From: Scolanthus callimorphus
Taxonomy: Eukaryota > Cnidaria > Anthozoa > Actiniaria > Edwardsiidae
Direction of reading: 5' to 3'
NCBI GenBank assembly: GCA_033964015.1
Contig: CM066921.1
Span: forward strand, 23,417,355-23,481,354
Length of the DNA stretch: 64,000 bases
Of the stretch, positions 20,472 through 32,059 are shown piece after piece (the first letter of the stretch is position 1; every line of letters begins with the position of its first letter). A program made the position numbers and the translations under genes. The notes below the pieces were generated by a model. The model did not search any database, was not told where the DNA came from, and was given only the letters and a program-made list of their open reading frames with translations.

Positions 20472-21830
20472 AGTATTTTTTTAGGAAAGAAACTGTGAAT
20501 CTTATAATCTTTTAAGGTCTCTGTAAACCCGTGAGGTGTGTCTTCGGGAAAAAATTCTCGTCGCGTCGCAATTTATGCTATGATAATCAGCTATATATCA
20601 TTTTAAAGCTAAAATATTGCTCTATCGTATGAAGTTGTTTAGTCGAAGTTTAAATTTTTCTTGTATTTTTAAGACCCCGAACTAAAAACTACCTTGTTTA
20701 CTTGAGAAGCTCCAGACCACTAGCGGTTTGTTGCACAATTTCACACTTTGTCGGATTTAATCTCGGAGAAATGAACTGCAAATATGTAGATGTTCAGGCG
20801 AGCCTGTTAATTCCTTATCTCCACTCTGTTGAACTGCAAATATGTGTCAGCGATTTTCGATATTTTGCATATTTACGAAAATATTAGGTCGCGAAGTTGA
20901 AAGTTTGTGATCGCAAAATTTATCATATAAACTTTTCAAGTAAAATATAAAAATTCCCTCACACGTTTTTTAGGTGTTATCATCTTCTAACGGCACAGAA
21001 AATTTGACGCCGATATCTTAAATCGTGCGGGGTCAGGAGCTTCGCGAAAGGTGAAAATTTGACCTAAAATTAAAGTGCTAGGGAAAAGGCGTGTAAAGTT
21101 AATTAAATTACAGAAAATGACAGGCGCGCAATACAAAAGAATGGGCAATGGAAGCCTAGGAAAACAGTTGACGCGTCATTTGAGATTTTAGAAATATACT
21201 TTAGGACTGTATCAAAAAATTTCGGGAAAAAAGTCATTTTATGAATTTTTACATGTTTACCTTTCACGAGACCAAGGGAATCTTTGACTCCATATTACAA
21301 TTTCCCTTCTTTATATAATATACTGCCGGAATTTTCTTCGATATAAAGTCAATTGGCTTTTTCTAAATAGCCCCGTTCTGAGCTATACGGATTGCTTACT
21401 GATTTTTTTTACTGAAAATCCAGAACAACGACTTCAGAACAACAACTTTTAGCAGCTAGCAAATCAACTCGGCGTTTTTTGCTTGTTTTCTCTTACCAGG
21501 CACCTCTGTGCAAAGAAACATGGAGCTCTGGTGGCTCACTTTTTTGCTAAATAACGCCTAAATCAACAGCATCTGCCGGGGTATGAGCTACAAACGGCTC
21601 CCGTTATTAATGAAATCATCTTAATTTCAAGCTTTCATTCACGGAAAATTTAGCTCTCTTTGCTGTAAAGTAATGTCAAAAATCTGGTGGACAGCGTGTC
21701 CCCGCTCAAAATGGCCGAATGGCAGCTGCTCTCTTCGCATCGATTTGGAAAAATTAACACCAGCATGCAACCCTGTGGTTGGTATGTATCATATCCACGG
21801 TAACAGTTAGCTCAAAATGCTTTCCACCTC
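20472..21830. other. Intergenic DNA without recognised gene
   Basis: Short frames only, AT-rich. GAACTGCAAATATGT recurs at about 20772 and 20830. No gene, RNA or element boundary recognised. Confidence 0.45.
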
Positions 21831-22457
21831 CAGTGGCGTAGCTACCTCTAGGCAAAAAGGCATTTGCCAACATATTTTTTATTGCCAAAACAAATTATTA
21901 GGTTCTCTCCTAGATTCGGTATTCACGAACGAGTATTTCAACACGATTGAACATCTATCTTTGTTTGTGAAAAGCTTTATGTATGTTTTATTTTGGTACA
22001 AGCCCTGTATTATCATTATGCACGAATGTGGGTTAACATTCGTGGGTTAACATTCGAAAATTCGTTGTCCATTCCTTTTTAGTATAAACCAACTAATGGT
22101 CTATTACAAATCCTGCATTCTGATTGGCTGAGCTACTAATGGCTGAGCTACTAGTGATAGACCGTACCTGGCCATAACCATCACCTTTCTTTGCAACAAA
22201 ACTTGATTTTTTCAACATAAAATATTGGTATTCTTTGCCAAAACCGTTTATACTAAAACAATTAGACCTCTCGTCCTCATGTGCTATGATATCAATAGAC
22301 CATTCGGCCTTCGGCCTCATGGTCTATTGATCAGAGCACATTCGGCCTTGTGGTCTAATTGTTAAATAGCCATCTCTTCGAATCTCGACTATTTATTTAC
22401 CCCTCCCTTCGCTTCGATATTTTGTCTACACTTGCAAGTGGTCCGGCTACGCCACTG
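21831..22457. mobile_element. hAT5-like non-autonomous transposon
   Basis: CAGTGGCGTAGC at the left and GCTACGCCACTG at the right are the widespread hAT5 termini, with ACCTC duplicated on both sides (21826-21830 and 22458-22462). A 5-bp duplication fits that group. A further repeat with GGTCTATTACAAATCCTGCA and GGCCTTCGGCC is nested from about 22095 to 22370. Confidence 0.75.
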
Positions 22458-22548
22458 ACCTCGGAGCCGTTTCAAACGGCTAAGGATATTATCATAAAGA
22501 TTGAATACAACACCCCATTCGAGTATTAGACCTCAAAACACAAGCACG

Positions 22549-22585
22549 GCACAGACAGACAGACAGACAGACTTTATTTATACAC
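22549..22585. repeat. (CAGA)n microsatellite at LINE 3' end
   Basis: Five to six CAGA units next to a TTTATTTATACAC stretch mark the 3' side of the minus-strand LINE fragment that follows. Confidence 0.7.
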
Positions 22586-22659
22586 GGACAAAACACTCAG
22601 TATACATGTAATTATATAAACTACTACTGCTTTACAGGTTTGCCGTGTGTGAAACTGGT

Positions 22660-23095
22660 TTAGAAATCACAGTTTTCCAAACCATTCTTGAATTGACGTA
22701 AGGTGGTTGTCGAACGTAATTCGCTTGGAAGATTGTTCCAAAGTAACGCCCCACTGTAGCCAAAGGATCTCTTCATATAATTTGTCCGCGGCCTCGGTAA
22801 AGCTAGCTTATTATTACTATTTCTAAAATTGTAGGAGGTTTCGCGGGAGGAGAATATATCCTGGATATAGATGGGTGTTTGATTGTTAAGGGCTTTGAAC
22901 ATCAGGACAGCTTTTTGCTTAGCCCTTTGTACATGTACCCTGTCCCAGCCCAGCACACCGAGAACCCGATCAGAGCAAGCGTCGAAACTTGAATTAGTGA
23001 TTATTCTAGCCGCTCTATTCTGGAGCTTTTGTAATTTATCAGATAGATGCATTGCAAGCCCATCCCATACTGAACTACAGTAATGGAGATGGGGC
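22660..23095 (-). pseudogene. LINE ORF2 C-terminal fragment (CR1/L2-like)
   Basis: The main frame (22660-23052) encodes LQKLQNRAARIIT, then WDRVHVQRAKQKAVLMFKAL, TYKRSFGY-like NYMKRSFGYSGALLWNNLP and a short tail. This is the conserved C-terminus after the reverse transcriptase of CR1/L2-type non-LTR retrotransposons in cnidarians. The reading continues upstream on the minus strand to about 23095 (HYCSSVWDGLA). The RT palm is absent, so it is a 5'-truncated dead copy. Confidence 0.85.
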
Positions 23096-24173
23096 TCAAT
23101 CAGCGCATCGTAGATTTTTATGGCTGTGCATCTGTTGATAAAGGGTCTGGTACGTTTTTAAGCTCCAATCCCTGATGAGATTTTTTTGGAAATTTACACT
23201 GGATTCAGAGCCAGCATTTGCTGCTGACTTTTAAAACTGGAACGCAAGCGCGAGCGCAAGGATATCAAACTCGTACATTTCCCTTTTGTGCAGTTTGTGG
23301 ATTAAAGTGGAACGCAAGGGCAAGAAAATAGGCGTGTAACCTCTATTTTTGGGGCGGGTTTACTCTTCGTACCTTTTGGAGGTTAAAATCCGGCCTCTGG
23401 TACCTGGGGGGTAAAATTCGAAAACGTGAAATTGTTATTAGGGATGCGTTCGAGCAAACCAAGCAACAACCATTGTACTTCAATGCGGACTTGCCCTACT
23501 TGGGACTATAGTGTAAAAAAATTACGCGAAAAATAATAAAAAAAGTTCATTTTTTTAGACTTTTTCAAATGGTAGCCCAGGAGCCATACTGGATTTTGTT
23601 CACTCCTCAAAATCTTGGGCTTGTCACCAGAATACCGTAAGTGATACACGCAAGAAAATACACCTCGAGAAATAAAACTTGCGAGTTGTAGACGGCACAG
23701 AGGGAAATGTCAATCCAATTTCAGACCAATAAAAACATATTTTCGATATTTCTAGATCTTTTGTATGACTCTCGGGCAACTAGTACCTAGTCTCTCGGCC
23801 CTCAGTCCAGGGGCACCCACGAGACAATACCGTAAAACAGCTCAGAGTCAGAATACCATCATAAGTCGTTGCTGCTGAGCATACAAATGACTGTAAAGCG
23901 GGTATTTTTAATCCCTACAAATTTTATATCTGTTCGGATTTCATAGCTGAAAGGTTTGAGTTGCGAAAATTTTAGGGATTGAAATCAAGTCTTCCGAAAA
24001 TGGCAGGGGAAAAACTGAAAATTTTAGGTGACCTTTTCAAGGGCAAAAATCCCCCCCAAATAGTAAAATTTCACCTTTTTGTGCAATTCGGAAAATCCAG
24101 GGGATCTTAGATATATACGAAAATTTAAAGCTTGAAATTCTGAAGCGAATGTTTCAGCTCTCATTGCACCTTT
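23096..24173. other. Intergenic DNA without recognised gene
   Basis: No plausible coding frame. Might include more decayed repeat. Nothing named. Confidence 0.45.
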
Positions 24174-24449
24174 AGACTGCTGCAGCCCCTTCTTCGGCGA
24201 ACGTCCGTAAGTCGAGGGTTTTTTTACCCGCGGCGCGCTTCGATTTGTTTACAGTGTCGAGTCAGGAGAGGGAGAGACGCGTCACGGGGGGAAAACGCCG
24301 AAACCCGAAACCCTTCTTTCGGCGTTTTCCCCCCGTGGCGCGTCTCTCCCTCTCTTGAGAAACTCGACACTTGTAAACAAATCGAAGCGCGCCGCGGATT
24401 TACTGGATTTACGGGCGTTCGCCAAAGAAGGGGCTGCAAGCACAGTCTA
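24174..24449. mobile_element. Long palindromic MITE, GCAGCCCC family, copy 1
   Basis: Nearly the whole 276 bp folds on itself. The ends read TAGACTGCTGCAGCCCCTTC and, reversed, nearly the same. CGGCGAACGTCCGTAA, ACCCGCGGCGCGCTTCGATT and GTTTTCCCCCCGTG blocks are mirrored about a centre near 24310. TA at the tips suggests Tc1/mariner-type insertion. A shorter relative is at 27612-27821. Confidence 0.8.
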
Positions 24450-24890
24450 TCTCTATACTCGGCCTCTGACTCTCAGTCTCGACTCTCTGCCAAAAACCCA
24501 GACTCCAGCTTCCCTTCCGTGGTGACCGCATTTAACGAAAACAAATTATGTTCTCGAAGTTCCAATATTGACACAAATGGACGAGAAGTTTGTCAATAGA
24601 ATTATGAACTCATTCTCTAACGACAGCGGAATCCGTCAGACGCTTGTTGAAACAGTAAACCGGTAGAGCTGTAAATTAATAGTTAACAGAAAATTATTCA
24701 TCGACACCCAAGCTTAGTATTAGCATCCACTTGCTGGTCGTTATCGGAACGCAAGCCAGTTAGTTATAGGTTGAGACTTCTCAATACTTTATCGCTTCTA
24801 GCAGAAAGGAAGCCGGCTTCAAAACAAGTGGTCATTCAACTCAAAACTTGGTGTTACTCAACAGACGATATCCTCAGTGGTTTCTATGCA

Positions 24891-25084
24891 ATGGAGCGCA
24901 TATTCCACTATTTGGCCGCCTTGTTTACTCGGTTTCTCTTTCTGGTTCACGCGGTTATCATGATCTGCTGGCTGGTGCTGGTCAAAGGGAATGAGTTCTA
25001 CTTTATTTTCTTGGTTCTATTGGTGGCCCTTGTTGTTGAGACAATAATCACTGTTGGATTCAGGAAAGGACATGAATACTCGGG
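24891..25084 (+). CDS. TMEM26: TMEM26-like exon 1
   Basis: Codes for residues 1-64 with two membrane helices. The donor is GGG/GTAAGT, phase 2. In-frame sequence upstream of the ATG exists back to 24771 but begins with TTG and is probably 5' UTR. Confidence 0.85.
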
Positions 25085-28000
25085 GTAAGTGTGGTAGCTG
25101 CAAGTCAGAGCTAATGCTTTTCTCCTATTGAAATTGAATCATGCTAGCTCTTAAAATTCCATTTCAGTGCGCCGGGTGTTTCCTATTATATCCTGACGTG
25201 ACGGGAAAATGTGAGGTTGAAATAAACGTTTCAGAGTTTGCGTTAAAGGAACCAAAAGAAATGAATAGAACAATAGAAATACGGTTTTGCTTCTACAACT
25301 TCTAGCCGATAGTGCGCCATTCTTGTCAGCACAGAATGATAGTCGTTAATAGGAAGGCATCGTATTTCGTCCAGATACACAAATTATCCTGAAACGTGAG
25401 CCTCTATCTGTCGGTCCTATGACCAGCTAGGCTCCACAGGAGCACAGTGTCGCGCGCGCGTCAGCTAAACAAAACGAATGCTCATGGTTACCCAACAAAA
25501 GATCCAATAGTTTGCGAGAGGAAGTCTCTTTTCAATAAACGAATGCAAAAATTTGTGCAAAACTTAACGGGGAAATCGAGATTCAGGCAGTAATATTTAA
25601 AAAAAATGTTATTGTCATTACATTTGCCAGTCAATATTAATGCAAAATTACCACAGAATTAAAAGTACCACAGAATTATTTCCATAAAATTGTCTTAGCT
25701 TTCATCGGCTTCTTCTGAAGAAAGCACAAGATTTTGAAGCCTTAGTTTCAGATATTTTCTGATGGTAGTTCGGGTATAATGGGATGATTTGGTTTCCCAT
25801 ATCCGATGCTCATGACAAATTGGGCGCCCTTGATGCTCAACTACTGTATTGACAAAGCTGCTCGATCTTTTATCTGGAAAGTACGGATCCATTCGCAAAC
25901 TTGCGGATAATTTCTTCCTCTTTATTTCCCGATTCAATAACGAACGAAACAAAGAATCTGTCGTTTCTTGTCTTTCTCTCTAGTTTTTTTTTTTAGATTT
26001 TATCAGTAACGTCCGGTTCCATCGGAACATGACGCTGAAATGTTGACTAAAAATGATTCTGATAAGTTTTCAAGAAAATTCAACTTAATTAAACAGTGCT
26101 CACGAAAGAACAAAACCGGTTGGCGTGGCACTCTTAAATCTTTTGAATCTTTAAAAAGTCCAGTAAAAGGAATACAAAAAATACTAGAAGACTTCTGTAA
26201 ATTGTATCAGAAAGTGGTATTTATTAAATTTGCTTTTCTTTTGTTAGCGTTGTGAACTCGCTAACTTGTGATCAACAGTTCATCAATGTTGTTTGCTTTT
26301 GCTATCGGTTTTGTCATTAGAACATTCAATTTACTTCTTGAAATTGTCCCGAAGTAATTAAAAATTCCTATTTCCGAAGGCTGCGTGTCCTAAACGTCGT
26401 ACCATCTCCTGTTTTTCACTTCCTTTCTATTGAAATTAAGGAAACTACTTTCTTGTTTTAATTTCTAGAATCAAAAGAGGATCTGAATGTACATAAATGA
26501 AAGCGACTTTATTCTAGGAGACGAACAAACGGAACTGTACTGACCTCGCGACTCGACTTCACGAACAGCATCTTATAATTGGATATGCAGCCGTATTTTC
26601 ATTTTCCCTTCTTATTAGCCTCTTTTCAGCGCGAGAAAATATGAGATTTGACCGATGCTCTGGCGCGAATTCGGCTAAACAGAGCGGCCGCCTACCCTCC
26701 ATTAGAAGCCTTCTACTGAGTGTGTCTTGTCCCCAGTTTCGACTACTAAACTTCGTAGATTGCAAGGGTTAAAAGAGATCAAGCATTTGTCGTCAGAGGG
26801 ATCAAGCCTTTATTGACTTAGCTAGTTTGTATTGTATTCACTTCATTTGCGAAAAACTCAACACGGCTGTCAACATTAGTAAATATAGTTACACAATTAA
26901 CTTTGCCAGTGACGTAACCATTTGCTGATCTTTCAGATGACACTAGTTTACTGAACATTAAACTAAAGTATAGAATGTTTTCAAATAAAAGCTCTGCTGT
27001 GGCGAATCCAGGATTTTAAGAGTGGGGGTTCATTTTTGCTGATGACACCACGCCAAAAAAAATAAATAAATAAATAAATAGAGGTATTCCAATCATTCTC
27101 TGTTGTCCGTGGCAGAGTCCGTCCCATAAAAGAAAAGAACCACTCTGAAAAGACAAAAGGTCTTTAGCAAACCGATCCCAAAAAAATCGGTTTGTTGGGA
27201 GAGGGGGGTTCATTTACACCCGATGAACCCCCTGGCTCCGCGCCTGCTCTAGTTGTTTTCTTTCCTCCTAATTAGTATGTATTACTGTTATTCGAGCGCC
27301 AAGAACGAGGTGCTATTTAATTCACACGGTATCGATATGGTTACTACCCGCGCGCCATTCGAGCGGTTCGAAAAATGTCTCAATCGCAAATTTGGGTAGC
27401 CGTAGATACTATCATATCACCAACTGTTACACCTGCATTATCTTGATGAATCGCGATAGCGTAAGCGAACTTTCGTAAGACACGCAAGGGCACTAACTGT
27501 GTCAATTGTAGCCCCGCGCGGACTTATAATGATGATAGTCTAACAACAACAGCAAGAAGATAGCACTGTTACTAGTAATAACTGTTAAAATACGACGTTT
27601 CGGCGTACTCATAGACTGCTTGCAGCCCCTTCTTCGGCGAACGTCCATAAATCCAGGGAAATGTTTTTTTTTTTACCCGCGGCGCTCTTCGATTTGTTTA
27701 TAAGTGTCGAGTTTTCTCCCTCCTGAACTCGACACTGTAAACAAACCAAAGCGCGCTGCGGGTAAAAAATATTTCCCTCGATTTATGGACGTTCGCCGAA
27801 GAAGGAGCTGCAAGCTGTCTAGCGTAGTCATGACTCCATTATCAAGTGAAGTACAGAAAATTACGCAGAAAAAGCTTAGTGTCCTATACATCTGACACGA
27901 TGTTCCGGATCTTTTCGAAAATGGAGATTGTTTTTCTCCGTATTCAAAAATTCCGTGTCCACATGGATCGTATTTATCGTATTTGCCCGTCAAAACGCAT

Positions 28001-30824
28001 TCTCGTACCCAGAGCTCCCCGGCTCGTCTGCTCGCAGGGGAGGCTCTGGGGACATCCATTTGAGGACCTTTGCTGATTGGCTGGTTTTGATCGTTGGTGC
28101 ATGCGCTGAAAGGTCGTTCTCTCAGCGGTTCTGTATTAAATCTCGCGCATGCGCCAGCGGGTTTCACCAGAGCCTCCGCCGCCCCCGTGAAGTTACGAGC
28201 CGGAGAGCTCTGGGTTCGAGAATGGTCAAAACGACTCGAATGCCATTCTCGTACCCAGAGCTCCCCGGCTCATCTGCTCGCAGGGGAGGCTCTGGTGACA
28301 TCCATTAGAAGACCTTTGCTGATTGGCTGGTTTTGAACGTTGGTGCATGCGCAGAAAGATCTTTCTCTCAACGGCTCTGTATCAAATCTCGCGCATGCGT
28401 CAGTGGCTGTCACCAGAGCCTCCCCCGCGAGGAGACGAGCCGGGGAGCTCTGGGTAAGAGAATGCTCGAATACGCAAGAAGACTTCAGCTATCGGGCATC
28501 CGCAGAATGCGAGCGCATGCGCCCTTCGAAAAGCAAGTGCACTGGACCCTAGCTTTGACGTCATCGTATTTGAAAACCTCCATTTTCGATCGTCCACGCG
28601 AATACAATAAATCTTCGTTTTTACAAATCAACGACTGTAGATCGTTTTTGAAAACCCCCCTCCGTTTTTGTGGCAGAAAACGCCGCATGCATACGTGTGG
28701 ATGGGACCATTTGCCAGGAAGTGATGAAATGTTATATGCAGACTCTTTTGGTAGAGTTATAGCGTATTCGTAGAGAGTTTAATTTAGAAGATAGCATTTT
28801 GATGACGTCACGTGAAAAGCGAGAATTAGAACACGTAGAAAACGCTTCTGATTAACAAATGTCCTCTGATTTTCCGTGTTATGTCCTCTTATATCCCACG
28901 GAACGACGTAAATAAAGTGTTCAAAACGTTGTGGACTCACCAGGCGCAGCCGGGCCAATTGTATACACTGTAGTACTTGAAAAACGTGTTTTACTGGGTG
29001 TCAATAAAACCGTTTCAGTGACGACATGACGGTGTAGCTCGGTCTTTGGAGGCAACTCATATATACAAAAGTTAGCGGTGGTGCGCGCTCGCTCTCCATG
29101 TCCCGAGACGTGAAGTCGGTGTAGCTTTCTCTGCCATGAGTTGAACCAGGGTTATGAGCTCCTGGTTGAACAAAGGTTTTCCTTTTAAGAACTAGAACGA
29201 AACATAATTTTGTGGCTTAAAACTCGAGTGACCGAGCGAGGTTTCACTCCAATGAAGTAAGGAAAACAACACTGCAAGATTGGCGGGAAAGTGTAAGCGC
29301 GCGTACACATCCGGGACACCCGATACTTGACTTTGTCGTATTTTCATTAGGGAAAACACTGGCATCCATATAATAATTACATCAATGTAATAGCAGACAA
29401 TGACGGCAATTAAACTTGTCTCTGTCTTAACCTGCAGGTTTTGTCCCAGCATATTCTTGTACCTCTTGGCCGTGATTCCGTGTGACTGGTTGACTAAGAG
29501 AGCGGTGTTGAATTGTATTGTGGAATCCAAGTCCAGCAATGATCCCAACTTATGCCAGAAAGCTGTCAGCAGTAATGTAGGGCAGGTAGGTAAACACTCT
29601 TAACTTTGGAGGGAACCCTTAAGCCTCCGCTTTTTAGACTGCATCCCACATGCTTGCTAGAATTAGGGAATCACGGCTGGCTCAGCACTGGGCCTGGTGG
29701 ACCGGTGAAATAAAGACAGACCTTATTGATTGTCGTTGGAGTGTACAGCAGTCCGTACCCTTCCACTTAGTAGGTACAACCAAAAAAGACGTAACAATAT
29801 TTTTTCGTAGGCGTTAGCATCGGTGTATCAGAGCCAAAACGATGAGTCCGTGATTTACACCTTAGAGCAAGCCCTGGTATTGATCCTCGTCATAGCGCGG
29901 TGGCTACTACCGAAGGGATCTATATCACGTGACCAACTTTCTCAGCTCCTATTGGTTTACGTGGGAATGGCGGCGGATATCATGGAGTTCACGGAAGTTA
30001 TCAAGGAGGATGAAATTCGTAACGTGGAAATGTTGCGCAATGATCATTTTGTCAATGCTGTCATTTTGTTCTGGAGTGTCAGCTTATTTCAGTTCACGCT
30101 TACAATCTCGGCAACAGAGCGTAGCGCGCAGCGACTAGAGAAAGAAAAAGCCAAACTAGAAGAAGAGTTGCAAAAAGTCAAAGCCGCTGAGAGGGCGCGA
30201 AAACGAAATCAAATCGCACCGGCTCTTTACGCTTTCAAAAGAGCAGCCTCTTTAGAGAAAAACGAAGAGATCCATCTGAAATACATACAGACCAAAAACG
30301 GTATCGAGATCAAGCCAGATATTCCTAACCATGACGTAGAACAGGATGGGCAGGATGATAACAAGATCAAGGGATGCGTACCGCGCATGCTGCGCTGTCA
30401 TGCCTGGTTATCTAAGAAAGTAACCGAATATGTCGAGCTAGTCAGCCTCCTCGTCCCCATGATCATGCAAGATGGCCCATTTTTAGTTATTCGTCTTATC
30501 GCTATCGCCTATTACAAAGTCAATCATGACACACTGTACTTTCTAACAGTCAAAAACGCCCTGGTTATCATGCTTCAGGTCTATCGTATATTTGTATTGT
30601 ATTACAAGCCGCCAGAAGAGAATAGCGAAATGGATCTGTTCAATGAGTTTGATCACAATCGCCTCAACAACAACGTACAAACGGCGATTAAAGGCATGCA
30701 ACATACAAGGCTTGCTATACGACTAGTGTCAAGGCTACAGAAGCAGGCGAGATGGCACCGGGCTAGACCAAGTTACAAGCTCAGCCGTTCCGCCTTATCA
30801 AGAGAAAAGGAAGATATAGCTTGA
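24891..30824 (+). CDS. TMEM26: TMEM26-like multi-pass membrane protein (whole gene, three exons)
   Basis: Exons 24891-25084, 29438-29585 and 29811-30824 join in frame (phases 2 and 0) into 451 codons. The order of motifs fits transmembrane protein 26: LAALFTRFLFLVHA and VVETIITVGFRKGHEYSG in exon 1, FCPSIFLYLLAVIPCDWL in exon 2, and LEQALVLILVIARWLLPKG, HFVNAVILFWSVSLFQFTL and several later membrane segments in exon 3. Human TMEM26 is shorter (368 residues). The excess is a charged linker with a likely coiled coil at about 215-248 (RLEKEKAKLEEELQKVKAAE) and a basic C-terminal tail. TMEM26 has no firmly known biochemical role; it is a surface marker of beige adipocytes in mammals. Intron 1 (4.35 kb) contains several MITEs. 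The ATG at 24891 is chosen because the family starts close before the first membrane helix. Confidence 0.87.
27612..27821. mobile_element. Palindromic MITE, GCAGCCCC family, copy 2
   Basis: TAGACTGCTTGCAGCCCCTT at the left end, mirrored at the right by GAGCTGCAAGCTGTCTA. Inner blocks CGGCGAACGTCC and GTGTCGAG/CTCGACAC match copy 1. It lies in intron 1 of the TMEM26-like gene. Confidence 0.8.
27998..28224. mobile_element. Mutator-like MITE, copy 1 of a side-by-side pair
   Basis: Starts CATTCTCGTACCCAGAGCTC and ends GAGCTCTGGGTTCGAGAATG. Flanked by the 9-bp direct repeat GTCAAAACG (27989-27997 and about 28226-28234). It has clustered GCATGCGC words internally. Located in TMEM26 intron 1. Confidence 0.8.
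28244..28464. mobile_element. Mutator-like MITE, copy 2 of a side-by-side pair
   Basis: The same family begins again about 20 bp after copy 1. It has its own 9-bp flanks, CTCGAATGC on the left and CTCGAATAC on the right (8 of 9 match), so the pair arose by two insertions rather than one duplication. Confidence 0.8.
29438..29585 (+). CDS. TMEM26: TMEM26-like exon 2
   Basis: Acceptor TCTTAACCTGCAG, donor GGGCAG/GTAGGT. It codes FCPSIFLYLLAVIPCDWL and a short extracellular or luminal loop with three Cys. Enters in phase 2 and ends in phase 0. Confidence 0.87.
29811..30824 (+). CDS. TMEM26: TMEM26-like exon 3 (terminal)
   Basis: Acceptor TTTTTTCGTAG. It codes 337 residues and the stop: two membrane helices, an acidic loop, the coiled-coil linker, then four more hydrophobic stretches (for example LVSLLVPMIM, LVIRLIAIAYY, ALVIMLQVYRIFVLYY) and a basic tail. 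A possible AATAAA is at about 31180. Confidence 0.88.
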   Translation, partial: ALASVYQSQNDESVIYTLEQALVLILVIARWLLPKGSISRDQLSQLLLVYVGMAADIMEFTEVIKEDEIRNVEMLRNDHFVNAVILFWSVSLFQFTLTISATERSAQRLEKEKAKLEEELQKVKAAERARKRNQIAPALYAFKRAASLEKNEEIHLKYIQTKNGIEIKPDIPNHDVEQDGQDDNKIKGCVPRMLRCHAWLSKKVTEYVELVSLLVPMIMQDGPFLVIRLIAIAYYKVNHDTLYFLTVKNALVIMLQVYRIFVLYYKPPEENSEMDLFNEFDHNRLNNNVQTAIKGMQHTRLAIRLVSRLQKQARWHRARPSYKLSRSALSREKEDIA

Positions 30825-32059
30825 TGGAAACGAAATTGAACAAAGAAACATGTTAGGACGTTGCCTTGGCAATAGACAAAATTGGCCAACGGTTTTTAAA
30901 ATCTTGTTGCCACCCAACATTTTGCAGTTCGTCTGTCACCTGGTTGTACTGCAGAGCAAAAAATTGATAAAAAATTATCCGATCTGTAATCTTTTTACCT
31001 GCTCATAAGAAACTTGATCAATTAACTTCGAATATGCCACGTTATCATTTAAATTTCTTTGCGATTTTGTAAACAAGTCAAAACAAAAAGGTTATTTGCC
31101 CTCCAGTCATGCTCGGTTGATTTACTCTTGGGAACCTAGAGGTCTATTCATAAGCTCGTAGTGAAATAGATACACACAAATAAAATACACACTGCTATAC
31201 ACTATGAAAGTCATTTTTATTGTATTCTCCTTTTAATTATGACTAGTAGGCACTACACCCACTATTAGTTTTTGTTTCATCACAGTCGGATGAAAACCGC
31301 TCTTGATTTGCAGTCATTCCTTTGGGAATCAAATAACAAAAGCACGGCGGCCATGTTGGTGACCTGAATAAAAGGAGCAAATGAACTTTCTTTTGTTCTG
31401 CACCACCAACATGGCCGCCAGTGACGTCACATGCAAACCAAGAATTCAGATCATGTGATGATTCGTTTGGTTTGATACTTTTGTTAATTCTCGTACGCTA
31501 GGTAAAGTGAGAATAGGAATCATCACATGATCTGGGTGGCAACAAGATTTAAACACCGTTAGCCGATTTGATCTACAGAAACCCGTCTTACGCGCAAAAT
31601 CTGTTTGTGTTTTGTGCAATTGATTTTTTACCGCTGATTTGAACAGTGATATTTGTATCATAAATGATTCAAAAGTAATTTGTGTAAATATTTGACTATA
31701 AAATAAAGTCAATGAAGTGATACGTTTCTTACATTTCCGTAAATCAGTTCTAAGTCAATTTTTAATTGATTCCCAATTGTCAAACAGCTACAAAACTTCC
31801 CTTGTCAGTCTGGTGAATTTTCTAAATTTCTAAAATTTGAGATCAAGTTTTTAAAGTTCGAAGTCATAAACAATAAAAAGCATAGCGCTTACTGCGGAAG
31901 CTCCTACCCCTTCGCGCATGTGATCGAATTTCTTTTTGCAGGTAGATACTTCCTGTCTATAAATGAAATTCGATCACTTGCATTGTAGGATAAATTGCGC
32001 ATCGATGCGATTGTATTCTGTGGACAGCTCTCAAAACAATACCTATACCATAATTTCCT
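30825..32059. other. 3' flank of TMEM26 with dispersed repeats
   Basis: Includes an inverted pair (GGCGGCCATGTTGGTG near 31347 and CACCAACATGGCCGCC near 31404) and a repeat with TCATGTGATGATTC and AATCATCACATGATCTGGGT (31450-31535) whose relative lies at 56010-56160. No gene recognised. Confidence 0.55.

Noticed and set aside
27673..28167. 164-codon minus-strand frame in TMEM26 intron 1
   Set aside because: It runs across two unrelated MITEs (27612-27821 and 27998-28224), so the frame is an accident of GC-rich repeats.
28094..28773. Overlapping plus frames of 70-146 codons
   Set aside because: They read through the two Mutator-like MITEs, and the repeated peptides (SYPELPGSSARRGG) mirror DNA copies.
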